Assembly (NCBI RefSeq): GCF_029960665.1
Contig: NZ_JASBRB010000003.1
Location: 1-64,000 of the forward strand
Reading direction: 5' to 3'
Length of the DNA: 64,000 nt
Source of the DNA: Pseudarthrobacter sp. AL07
Lineage (GTDB): Bacteria; Actinomycetota; Actinomycetes; Actinomycetales; Micrococcaceae
The notes under the pieces were generated by a model. It did no database searches. It was not told where the DNA came from and saw nothing but the letters and a program-made list of their open reading frames with translations. The translations under genes were made by a program, and so were the position numbers. Below, one piece after another: positions 17,748 to 25,857 of the stretch; within the stretch, counting starts at the first letter, position 1; each line of letters opens with the position of its first letter.

Positions 17748-19081
17748 CAGCCGTTGTCCTTCCAATACTGGCTCTGCGCCTGCTTCATCTCTTTCACGAA
17801 CGTCTCAGCAGAGATCTTTCCGAGGAAGAGCTGGTCATTTTTAGGGTTGAAGACCTTGTCCAGATACCCGGGGAAGACAACTCCGTCGAATGCCTGGTGG
17901 ATCTGCGGGGCAGCGTCAAGGGCCGCCTTGATGGAGGCCATCTCCGGGGACGTTGCTGCATCTGCACGGATGGGAAGTACTTTTGCTTCCGTTCCGTACG
18001 CGTCCTGATATTTCTTCTTCAACATGAAGACCGCGAGCTGCTGGGCGGCGGCGGCGTTCTTCGCCTTCTTGGGAATCGCGAACCCGACGAAGTCAGCGCG
18101 GACACTGGCGGGCTTGTCATCAACTGCCGGGAACTGGAAGGAGGAATATTTGAAGCCTGGGGTCGCGTACGGTGCCGTTTCGGTTGGAAGCCATGAGCCG
18201 TTCAGCAGAAGGGCGGCTTTTCCGGTGGCCCAAAGCTGTTGCTGGGCCGGCCACTTACTGGAATCGTAGCCATTGATGATATAGCCGCCCTTGATCAATG
18301 ATTCGACCTTCTTCGCCGCTTCCAGGACCTGCGGATTATCCCACGCGTTACCGGATTTGTCGGCTGCCAGTTCCTTGAAGGCGCCAGGGCCGCCGTACCG
18401 CTGCATCAGGGTAATGAACCAGGTGGAGTTGTAGCCGGCGATGTCACCATCGGCTGCCAGTGGAACCTCCCCGGCCTTCTTCAAGGCATCGAGCGTGGCA
18501 AGAAACTCATCCCACGTTTTGGGCGGCGCCGAGGCAAGATCCGGGTGGCTGGCTTGGTTGAACCACAGCCCGTCCGAGCTGAAGCTGTAAGGCAGCATCC
18601 ACGGCTGACCGTCCTTACCGTCTATCGCGGCATTCGCGAGGTACTTCTCGGGAATCAGGTCGGAGACCTTTTTGCCGTCAACGGTCGCATCGTAGGTGGC
18701 GGCCAGTCCCAGGCCTTGTTCGGTGTCACCAATGACAGGGGCCAGTTTGGCGAAGGCGCCGTCAACAATGTCGGGGACATTGTTGGTGTTGAGCGCGGGG
18801 ACGAGCTTTTCGGTGCTGCTGCGTCCCTGCCACTGCACCTTGACGGAGGCGCCGGATTCTTTTTCGAAGTCTGCGATTGCTGCCGCAAGGATTTTCTGCT
18901 GGGGTTCACCTTCTTTCCACATCGACCAGTAAGTGAGGTTCTGGCCGTCAATGGAACTGGTGATGTCGGTGGCTTTCGCCTCCGCGCTGGACTCGCTTGG
19001 ACCACCACAAGCGGTGGCCGACAATGCCAGGGCCGAGCCAAGAAGCAGGGCTAGAGGGCGAAAAATCCGGGCGTTGCCCAT
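17747..19081 (-). CDS. Carbohydrate ABC transporter substrate-binding lipoprotein (family 1)
   Basis: The 444-residue extracellular solute-binding protein starts with MGNARIFRPLALLLGSALAL and the lipobox LSATAC. The body (LTYWSMWKEGEPQQKILAAA, GAFAKLAPVIGD, WDEFLATLDALKKAGEVPLA) matches oligosaccharide-binding proteins. The ATG at 19081 has AAAGGTG upstream and gives a clean signal peptide; the longer reading to 19144 adds 21 implausible residues. It is the first gene of the operon running to nagA at 9496 and is divergent from the Gfo/Idh/MocA gene. It is the likely high-affinity receptor for lyase products. Confidence 0.93.
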   Translation of the reverse strand: MGNARIFRPLALLLGSALALSATACGGPSESSAEAKATDITSSIDGQNLTYWSMWKEGEPQQKILAAAIADFEKESGASVKVQWQGRSSTEKLVPALNTNNVPDIVDGAFAKLAPVIGDTEQGLGLAATYDATVDGKKVSDLIPEKYLANAAIDGKDGQPWMLPYSFSSDGLWFNQASHPDLASAPPKTWDEFLATLDALKKAGEVPLAADGDIAGYNSTWFITLMQRYGGPGAFKELAADKSGNAWDNPQVLEAAKKVESLIKGGYIINGYDSSKWPAQQQLWATGKAALLLNGSWLPTETAPYATPGFKYSSFQFPAVDDKPASVRADFVGFAIPKKAKNAAAAQQLAVFMLKKKYQDAYGTEAKVLPIRADAATSPEMASIKAALDAAPQIHQAFDGVVFPGYLDKVFNPKNDQLFLGKISAETFVKEMKQAQSQYWKDNG

Positions 19082-19113
19082 GGTATTCACCTTTCGTGTA
19101 GGGGGGAACCGCG

Positions 19114-19174
19114 AGTACCACGGTTCGACTGAGATGACTATCACACCCGCAAAAAGAAGGATTCAAGTGGTACT
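19114..19174 (-). promoter_or_regulatory. Candidate promoter with paired GTGGTACT boxes for the importer/GalNAc operon
   Basis: On the minus strand, TTGAAT (19161-19166) and GATAGT (19137-19142) are separated by 18 bases and make a plausible -35/-10 pair. An 8-mer GTGGTACT occurs at 19167-19174, touching the -35 box. It occurs again in inverted orientation (AGTACCAC) at 19114-19121, downstream of the -10. This arrangement suits repression, possibly with looping. The cognate regulator is not known; the GntR/LacI hybrid or the second ROK protein are candidates. Confidence 0.4.
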
Positions 19175-19359
19175 ACAAGAGTGCTATTAACTCGGAGCCG
19201 GTCTTAGGCACGTGCCACTCGGTGACTGCGTCGGCTTTCGCCCGCCACAAGATCTGCGCCCCTTGGATTAGGTCTGGATTCATACCTTTTTTGACAGGAA
19301 TACTCATGCTTATTCCCTGGCCTCGCGTGAGGTAGTCCAATCGAGTGAAGAGGTATGCA

Positions 19360-20367
19360 TTGATCCGTCTTGGAATCATTGGAGCAGGCGCGGTTGCGCA
19401 TCTCCATGCCCACGCTGCCGCAGTACTGCCCAATGTGGAGATGGTGGCCGTCTGCGACTTGCAGATCAAAGCAGCGGAGAAGGTAGCTGAACCCATCGGC
19501 GCCGCCGTCTACACCGACTATCCCTCCATGTATAAGCAGGCGGGCCTGGACGCGGTCATTGTCAATACCCCACACTCCCTCCACCTTGAGATGGTTCTTG
19601 CTGCGGCAGATGCCGGGATCCATGTTCTGGTGGAAAAACCGATGGCCACCAGCCTGGAGGACTGCCAGCTGATGACAGAATCCTGCAGCCGAGCTGGCGT
19701 CAACCTGGTCGTCGGACACATCCAGCACTTCCTTCCTGAAAAAGTCGCGGCAGAACAGTTCCTAAGATCCGGAGCGCTAGGGAAGCTCTTAATGATTAGG
19801 GACTTTAGGAGCACGGACTACCGGCCCGGGACGCGCCCAGACTGGTTCTTCGACCCTTCGATCGCCGGCGGTGGGGCCCTTATGAACATCGGCGGGCACT
19901 GTATCGACCGTTCACTTTGGCTGGCCGATTCGACAGTGGATACCCTTGACGCACGGACGCTCAACCGATTCGGCGTGCCAGTCGAGACGGACGGGTACGT
20001 TCTCCTGCACCTACGCAACGGGGTGGAGGTGAACATCGTCGTTGCTTCGGATCCCCCGCACCGCCTCGATGAGATTCTTCTCATCTGCGAACTCGGAACC
20101 ATCTCCTGCACTCCTGACCGTGGAACTGTCGTCAGGCACAACGGAACGAGCAAAACAATCTTCCATTCCTCGGAGCACGGCATCCAAGATGGTTTCACAG
20201 GCCAGCTTTCAGATTTCATAGCGACACTGCACGGGCTCGACCCGAAGGTCAGCAATACCCACGCCCGCCGAGTCGTTGAGACAGTCCTTGCCGCTTACCG
20301 CTCAGCCTCAAACCGTGAAGCTGTCTCATTTGTGGAGTCCGTGCCAGTGGCGAATCTGGCACTCTAA
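19360..20367 (+). CDS. Gfo/Idh/MocA family oxidoreductase
   Basis: A protein of about 335 residues with an N-terminal Rossmann domain (MIRLGIIGAGAVAHLHAHAA), the NTPHSLH segment and the family motif VLVEKPMA with the conserved catalytic-region lysine. A GGGALMNIGGHCIDRSLWL segment follows. These enzymes oxidise or reduce sugars and inositols with NAD(P). The TTG at 19360 follows GAAGAGG by six bases and yields the canonical N-terminus, so I prefer it to the GTG at 19345. It is divergent from the importer operon and upstream of DUF2264. A role in handling the uronic acid half is a guess. Confidence 0.92.
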   Translation: MIRLGIIGAGAVAHLHAHAAAVLPNVEMVAVCDLQIKAAEKVAEPIGAAVYTDYPSMYKQAGLDAVIVNTPHSLHLEMVLAAADAGIHVLVEKPMATSLEDCQLMTESCSRAGVNLVVGHIQHFLPEKVAAEQFLRSGALGKLLMIRDFRSTDYRPGTRPDWFFDPSIAGGGALMNIGGHCIDRSLWLADSTVDTLDARTLNRFGVPVETDGYVLLHLRNGVEVNIVVASDPPHRLDEILLICELGTISCTPDRGTVVRHNGTSKTIFHSSEHGIQDGFTGQLSDFIATLHGLDPKVSNTHARRVVETVLAAYRSASNREAVSFVESVPVANLAL

Positions 20368-20369
20368 AC

Positions 20370-22298
20370 GTGAGCAGTAACGACTCCCGGACACAGGCAA
20401 ACATCCCTCAAAGGGATTCAATCACCGGTTGGAACCGCGCATCGTGGGAGCACCTCGCAGACAGACTCATCGCCGGGGCTCAGAAACACTCCTCTCCCGG
20501 AGGTGCCCGGGTGGCATTTCCGTCACCCTCACGGCAGTGCGACACTGCCGAACTCGAGGGTTTCGCCAGGTCCTTTCTGCTGGCGTCCCTGCGCATCGCA
20601 GGATCCGCGGGCGCGCAGCCGGAACTCATCCGTTGGTACTCCGCAGCGCTGGCGGCGGGGACACAGGCCTCCGGCCCTGAAGCCTGGCCCCAATTGCGGG
20701 ATCACGGGCAGCCGACCGTTGAAGCGACATCAATCGCCCTCGCTCTTCATCTGTCCAAGCCGTGGCTTTGGCATGGACTGGACGACGGGGTAAAGCACCG
20801 GGTTGTGCACTGGCTCTCCGGGTCTACAGGTAGATTCGGAGCGGATAACAACCACGTGATGTTCGGGGCAACCATTCAGGCCTTCCTCGCCTCGGTGGAA
20901 GCCCCGTTTGATATTTTTGAAATCGAAGCCGCCCTCGATCGGATCGAAGATTGGTACGTCGGGGACGGCTGGTATTCCGACGGGGAGGGCCGCCGCTTCG
21001 ACCATTACAATGCATGGACATTCCACCTGTACCCGTTTTTCATCATTGACATGCTTACCGGCACCGCGGGCAAAGCGACGGCCTCCTCCGAGCGTCTCAA
21101 GTTGTATAAGAGCCGGCTCCGCGACTTCCTTCGGGGGTATGAACACTTGTTCTCTGCGGCTGGCAGCCCGCTGATCCAGGGCCGCTCCCTGATCTACCGG
21201 TGGGGTGTCGTTGCCCCTTTCTGGATGGGCGAAATCCAGGGCGTCTCTCCTTTACCTGTCGGCAGAACACGCAGGCTGGCCTCCGGTGTGGTTAGGCATT
21301 TCACGGACCGTGGCGTGGGTGCTGACGGTGTGGTGTCGCTGGGCTGGTGGAAAGAGAACACAGGCATACTTCAGTCCTACAACGCCCCGGGATCACCACT
21401 GTGGTTGAGCAAGGGCTTTCTGGGTCTGCTTCTGCCGCCGGAGCACACGGCCTGGGTCGCAGACGAAGCGCCGCTTGAGATCGAATGCCAAGACGTTCGG
21501 CAGGTACTATCCGGTCCGCAGTGGCTGGTTCACTCGACGCAGCAGGACGATATTGTTCGCATAGCCAATTTCGGCAGCGGAGGGCACCCGCGCCACGACT
21601 CGCACCTTTACCGGCGGTTGGCGTTCAGTACGGCGACGGCACCGGTCCAGTACGGCGATCTCAGGGACAACGACATCTACGTTCCCCTGAAGGATGCCAC
21701 GAGCATCCATCGCGGCCCGTTGGCGGGGGTTGCCCGGCCGCATGGCGGGAGCCTTCGGTTCCTGCTTGATGCCGCCGGACGAGGCGTCTCGGTTGATTAT
21801 GCCACTGTCGTCCTTGATGACGCGGTGGAGTTGAGAGTGGCAAGAGTCTGTGATGCCGCGGCACTGCCCCTCACCGTCAGCGGATACGCTCTCCCCTCCG
21901 ATGGGCCGATGGATACCGTTGTCCAAGGTGAGTGCGCCACTGCCACAACCCAGGAAGGGCTCTCATCGTCCATTGCCTTGATCAGTGTCCGGGCGGATGG
22001 GAATCCCGTCGCTGCTGCAGCTGGAATCTGCTATTCATCAGACTCAGTTCTGGGGTCAAAGGTGGCTGTGCCGGTGGTCCGTATTGCGCCGGAAAGCAGC
22101 GCGGAATTACGCATCGCGTGGCTCGTGGCTCTCTCCGGGCGGGTTATGGACCTCTCAGGAGTTGCGGCTGATTTGGAGCTTCACTGGTCCAACCGGGGTC
22201 TGAAAGCCTCCTTCAGGCAAACGACCCGGAACCTTCCGTGGATACGGCAAGAAACGTGGCCGGCTGACAGCATAAACCAGGGGATTTTCGGACCATAA
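20370..22298 (+). CDS. DUF2264 family protein, candidate uronyl hydrolase
   Basis: A 642-residue protein of the DUF2264 family, with no signal peptide. The N-terminal two-thirds looks like an alpha/alpha toroid: ADNNHVMFGA (158-167), then GWYSDGEGRRFDHYNAWTFH (200-219) followed by LYPF, and IQGRSLIYRWGVVAPFWMGE. The C-terminal third looks like a beta-sandwich. I recall that some proteins of this type were described as beta-glucuronidases (CAZy GH154), but that link is from memory and unverified. The locus contains a chondroitin lyase but no recognisable GH88/GH105 unsaturated glucuronyl hydrolase. This protein is therefore the best candidate to split unsaturated uronyl-GalNAc. It starts with GTG two bases after the oxidoreductase stop. 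Confidence 0.85.
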   Translation: MSSNDSRTQANIPQRDSITGWNRASWEHLADRLIAGAQKHSSPGGARVAFPSPSRQCDTAELEGFARSFLLASLRIAGSAGAQPELIRWYSAALAAGTQASGPEAWPQLRDHGQPTVEATSIALALHLSKPWLWHGLDDGVKHRVVHWLSGSTGRFGADNNHVMFGATIQAFLASVEAPFDIFEIEAALDRIEDWYVGDGWYSDGEGRRFDHYNAWTFHLYPFFIIDMLTGTAGKATASSERLKLYKSRLRDFLRGYEHLFSAAGSPLIQGRSLIYRWGVVAPFWMGEIQGVSPLPVGRTRRLASGVVRHFTDRGVGADGVVSLGWWKENTGILQSYNAPGSPLWLSKGFLGLLLPPEHTAWVADEAPLEIECQDVRQVLSGPQWLVHSTQQDDIVRIANFGSGGHPRHDSHLYRRLAFSTATAPVQYGDLRDNDIYVPLKDATSIHRGPLAGVARPHGGSLRFLLDAAGRGVSVDYATVVLDDAVELRVARVCDAAALPLTVSGYALPSDGPMDTVVQGECATATTQEGLSSSIALISVRADGNPVAAAAGICYSSDSVLGSKVAVPVVRIAPESSAELRIAWLVALSGRVMDLSGVAADLELHWSNRGLKASFRQTTRNLPWIRQETWPADSINQGIFGP

Positions 22299-22362
22299 GC
22301 CTTGTAAGACTGAAGCCCTGCGGGCTGCTCTGACGAGGTCCCGGTCGGTGGCAGCGGACCCC

Positions 22363-22852
22363 GGACCTGGCCGCCTAGCAGAGAAGTGCGCAGCGTTTAG
22401 TCCCGCCCTTGTCAGCATCCGGATTTCTGCGACTTCTACTCTGCCGCCAGTCATGATCTCCAGCCGCCCGTCCGCCCCCGAGCATGGCCGGTAGCATCAC
22501 GATGCCGGCTCATCATTCCCTGGCACATTCAGGCTCTCGCCATCACGATCGATTGCTCGCTCCAGTGTCGGGGCCCGAACACCACGCCGGCCGTCCCATC
22601 CCTGGACAAGGTGGCTGTGTCCCGCGCCATGGTTGTGTTCTCTGCCGCGGCCTACCCGAGTTGCAGGGCTGGCGCGGACTAACGGATGGCCTCCAGCGGC
22701 AGGTGAGCCCGACGGAGGCTCGCTTCAAGCAGATCGCGGGAGGCAGTGGGCCGGCCGAGATCCAAACAAGCGTATAGCTCAATTCGGTCGGCTGTCTGGT
22801 CGGCAGCGACCGCGGCGCCAGCAATATCCTCGGCAGCTATTTTCAGTTGCAT
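22363..22852 (-). pseudogene. Decayed cutC-like gene
   Basis: Immediately after the TAA of the sulfatase at 22853 an ATG (22852) opens a 57-codon frame, MQLKIAAEDIAGAAVAADQT followed by ADRIELYACLDLGRPTASRDLLEASL and a TAG at 22679. This matches the N-terminal beta-alpha unit of CutC proteins, whose usual form is E-x-x-x-E-D...GADRIELC..L..GG.TPS. Further along the same strand, fragments DGTAGVVFG and GGRVEVAEI...AHFSARRP resemble the middle and the C-terminal GGG...ASARRP end of CutC, in shifted frames. Intact CutC has about 240 residues, while only about 160 codons remain. The tight TAA/ATG junction shows it was once part of the sulfatase operon. This explains the 550-base gap; nothing else is visible in 22299-22362. 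Confidence 0.65.
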
Positions 22853-24265
22853 TTATTCCCCGGTCAGGAGATCTCGGAGTCGGTCTTTGGCCGCCCACGG
22901 GTCCCCGACCATCTCCATCTGCTCAAGCAGTTCACGCCCCATCGCCTGAACATCCGCCTGGCGGGAGGGTGCCAGATCTTCCATCTCATAAGGGTCGGAT
23001 CTAAGATCGTACAGCTGTGAGGAGAGCACAAAGCCGGACGGATGGGCTGGATCGGCGTCACACCTAATAAGTAGCTTGCGACTCAGTGTCCTGAGGCCGC
23101 GCGTGCCGGGCCGTCCGTCCTGCGCCGGGGGGCCGTAATAGATGGCTGGGCCAGAGACTGGTTCCGACGTCCTGCTGGTCAAGCGTGAGGAAAAGTCAGT
23201 GCCCTGCATTGCCGATTTTGGCTGAGAAGAAAGCCCGGCGAGACCGATAAGGGTCGGGCCTACGTCCACCGAGCTGATCAAGAGCTTGTCGTCAGCACCA
23301 GGTGCTATTCGTTCGGGCCAACGGATCAGGAAGGGTAGAGACATGGATTCTTCCCACGGCACATTCTTGAACATTAGCCCGTGGCTTCCAAGCTGCATTC
23401 CATGGTCGGAGGTGAAGATAACGATCGTATTTTCGTCTTGACCGCCGTCCTTTAGGGCTGCTAGCAACCGGCCGATCTGCTCGTCGAGCGCGGAGATGGC
23501 GGCGAAGTACAAGGGGGCCGCCTGCACTGCTTCCGCAGCGGCGGAGTCCTTGAAGTCGACGTTGGGTCTGTTCAGTAGTTCCCTCGCGGACAGATGAGTG
23601 TACCGGCTGCGGTAGGTCGGGGGGGCCAATTCGAACGGTTGGTGCGGAGGGTTGTATGACACCACGAGCGCGAACGGCCCGGAAATGGTTTCTCTTTCCT
23701 GGAGAAAGCGCAGGGCAACGTCGGTTTCGTGTTCTACCGACCATTGATCCACGGTTATTTTCTTTTCGCGGGGTGCATCCCCGACCCAGTAGTGGGGGTG
23801 CATGTGGTCGTGCGCGGCTCCGTACGAGTACCAATAGGAGAAACCGTGCCTCCGGTCCATGGGTGAGTAGGCGTCCCAAACAGCTCCTTCGCGAAACCCT
23901 TCGCCCCAGATGGCGTCCTCTTCCGTGACTGCTTCCAGGTGCCATTTGCCGATATACCCGGTCCGGTAGCCTGCCTCGTCAAGCACGTTGGCCCACGTAC
24001 CAATGTCAGGTTTGAGGCCGGCGCCGGTGTTGGAGTTGATGTTGACCGGGACGCCGTTGCGGTGGGGGTGCTGCCCCGTCATCAGCATCGCCCGGTGCGG
24101 GCTGCAAACAGGATAGTTGCTGACGGCGTGGAGGATGTCTTTCGACTCGGACGCTAAGGAGTTCAGGGACGGCGTGTAGGTGGGATCCTGCCCTCTGAAG
24201 CCCAAGGCGCTGTTACGGAATTGGTCTGCGATGATGAACAGGATATTGGGGCGCTCAGTGGACAC
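22853..24265 (-). CDS. Sulfatase with a CSPHR motif
   Basis: A 470-residue sulfatase. The metal site is NILFIIADQF (Asp14), the FGE motif is CSPHR at Cys54-Arg58 followed by AMLMTGQHPHRNG, and the second metal segment is FTSDHGMQLGSHG. Histidine in the fourth motif position is less common than Ala/Ser but keeps the Cys-x-Pro-x-Arg core. No signal peptide is seen. The GTG start overlaps the upstream sulfatase by 11 bases, so the two are co-translated and may act on different sulfate positions. Within a chondroitin locus, GalNAc 4-O- or 6-O-sulfate is the likely target. Confidence 0.93.
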   Translation of the reverse strand: MSTERPNILFIIADQFRNSALGFRGQDPTYTPSLNSLASESKDILHAVSNYPVCSPHRAMLMTGQHPHRNGVPVNINSNTGAGLKPDIGTWANVLDEAGYRTGYIGKWHLEAVTEEDAIWGEGFREGAVWDAYSPMDRRHGFSYWYSYGAAHDHMHPHYWVGDAPREKKITVDQWSVEHETDVALRFLQERETISGPFALVVSYNPPHQPFELAPPTYRSRYTHLSARELLNRPNVDFKDSAAAEAVQAAPLYFAAISALDEQIGRLLAALKDGGQDENTIVIFTSDHGMQLGSHGLMFKNVPWEESMSLPFLIRWPERIAPGADDKLLISSVDVGPTLIGLAGLSSQPKSAMQGTDFSSRLTSRTSEPVSGPAIYYGPPAQDGRPGTRGLRTLSRKLLIRCDADPAHPSGFVLSSQLYDLRSDPYEMEDLAPSRQADVQAMGRELLEQMEMVGDPWAAKDRLRDLLTGE

Positions 24266-25700
24266 GGGCTTCCTCCGTCCTCATGCGGTCCCAGTTTGGT
24301 GGCGTGAACGCCCCCAACGGGTCGGGCCGGACCGGGAGCGTCTGCCCTGCTCCGACGACGGGAAATTTGCGTCCGTCCGCGTCGCTGCTCTGGTAGGTGT
24401 CAAACCAGAGCTGCATGTCGCGGCGCATACGGGCCACACGGGCCTCCTGTTCGACGTCCTGGACGAGGTTGCACCGCTCCCCCGGGTCAGCTGTCAGGTC
24501 ATACAGCTCATGGGGTCCCTCCGGATAGCGGTGGACGTATTTCCACGAGCTGCTGCGAATCATGCGCACTGGTCCATACTCATCGAATACCACCACCGGC
24601 CGGGGCTCGGCGGAAACCTGGGGGTTTCCGCCGAGAAGCTCCGCAAAGGAGTTCCCCGGGCCTTGTTCAAATTCGGTCGGGTCGAGCCCGGCCAGTTCCA
24701 GGATGGTGGCTGGAAGGTCGTACGCCGAGAGCAGTTCTTCCCGAACCGTGCCCCGGGCGACTTTGCCCGGGAAGGAAATGATGGCCGGCACTTTTACGGA
24801 CGAATCGAAGACGTTCTGCGGAAATGTACCGTTTCCCTTGCCCCAGACGCCGTGATGGCCGCAGTTGAATCCGTTGTCGCTGCTGAAGATGACCAGCGTG
24901 TCGTCCGTCAGTCCCAACTCCTCCAGCTTCTTCAGTACTTGGCCTATGCCCGCATCCATTGCGCTGACCGCGGCAAAATACCCCACCAGGGCTGCCCGCA
25001 CGTCAGGTTCACCTCCAATGGGTACCCCGTCGACCGTAGGAGTCCACGGATGCGTGGTCTCTTGGGGGCAGCTTTCAAACGCACAGTCGTCGTATAGTCT
25101 TGTGAATTCAGCGGGGTGCTGGCCCTTCCAGGGTTTATGTGGAGCGGTGTAGTTAAGCGCCAGGAAGAACGGCGAATCCTGGCCCGCGGCACGTTCGATA
25201 AAGCCCACCGAGTCAGCCGTGATGGCATCCGTCAGGTACCCACTGACGATCTCTTCGGTGCCGTTCCTGTACATGGTCGCCCCCCCGTAGGCACTGCCTC
25301 CTCCGGCCAACGCGAACCAATGACTGAACCCACCGCGCGCCCGGTCGTTGGCTCCCAAATGCCACTTCCCTGACAGTCCCATGTAGTAGCCATTCTCGGC
25401 GAGCTCATCGGTAAAAAGCCGCTGTTCCCGCAGATAGTCGGGGGCGTCCGGGCCGGTCTCCACTCCATGCAGATAGTCATGCACGCCGTGACGGGAGGGG
25501 ATCTGACCAGTCATCAAACTGGCCCGCGCCGGAGAACAGACAGGCGAAACGCAGAAGAAGTTGTTCAGGCGGACCCCGCCTGCAGCGAGGCTGTCCAGAT
25601 GGGGTGTGTGGATTTCATCATTTCCCGCGCACCCCATCGCCCATGCCCCCTGGTCGTCGCTGAGGATCAGCAGGATATTGGGTCTCGGATGGTGGATCAT
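24255..25700 (-). CDS. Sulfatase with a CSPAR motif
   Basis: A sulfatase of about 481 residues. The metal site is NILLILSDDQG (Asp15, Asp16), the FGE motif is CSPAR at Cys55-Arg59 followed by ASLMTGQIPSRHG, and the second metal segment is FSSDNGFNCGHHG, with Asn in place of the more common His after Asp. No signal peptide. The ATG at 25700 has TAGGAG five bases upstream and gives the normal N-terminus; the longer reading to 25796 adds 32 unlikely residues. It is the first gene of a two-sulfatase operon, divergent from the GntR/LacI regulator. Confidence 0.93.
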   Translation of the reverse strand: MIHHPRPNILLILSDDQGAWAMGCAGNDEIHTPHLDSLAAGGVRLNNFFCVSPVCSPARASLMTGQIPSRHGVHDYLHGVETGPDAPDYLREQRLFTDELAENGYYMGLSGKWHLGANDRARGGFSHWFALAGGGSAYGGATMYRNGTEEIVSGYLTDAITADSVGFIERAAGQDSPFFLALNYTAPHKPWKGQHPAEFTRLYDDCAFESCPQETTHPWTPTVDGVPIGGEPDVRAALVGYFAAVSAMDAGIGQVLKKLEELGLTDDTLVIFSSDNGFNCGHHGVWGKGNGTFPQNVFDSSVKVPAIISFPGKVARGTVREELLSAYDLPATILELAGLDPTEFEQGPGNSFAELLGGNPQVSAEPRPVVVFDEYGPVRMIRSSSWKYVHRYPEGPHELYDLTADPGERCNLVQDVEQEARVARMRRDMQLWFDTYQSSDADGRKFPVVGAGQTLPVRPDPLGAFTPPNWDRMRTEEARVH

Positions 25701-25751
25701 TACGCTCCTAGAAGGCTGGTCGTTGCAAACCACTTCTATCGCGCTCATAGA

Positions 25752-25764
25752 AGAGGAATAAAGA
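25752..25764. promoter_or_regulatory. Shared 13-mer AGAGGAATAAAGA, copy 1
   Basis: AGAGGAATAAAGA lies in the intergenic region between the CSPAR sulfatase operon and the GntR/LacI regulator. An identical copy sits at 29581-29593 between the PL8 lyase and the isomerase gene. Two exact copies, both only in divergent promoter regions flanking the regulator, suggest an operator or a shared promoter element. This is inference from position and identity. Confidence 0.4.
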
Positions 25765-25857
25765 CCAACTTCGGCGTTCGTGATCCGTTTGGGCACAAAA
25801 GGACCGAGCTAAACGCACAGATTCGCGAATTACTCCTGAAATCCACCTTCATTGATC

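Noticed and set aside
22484..22777. A 97-codon forward frame in the gap before the CSPHR sulfatase
   Set aside because: The opposite strand carries CutC-like fragments through the same interval, which explain it better.
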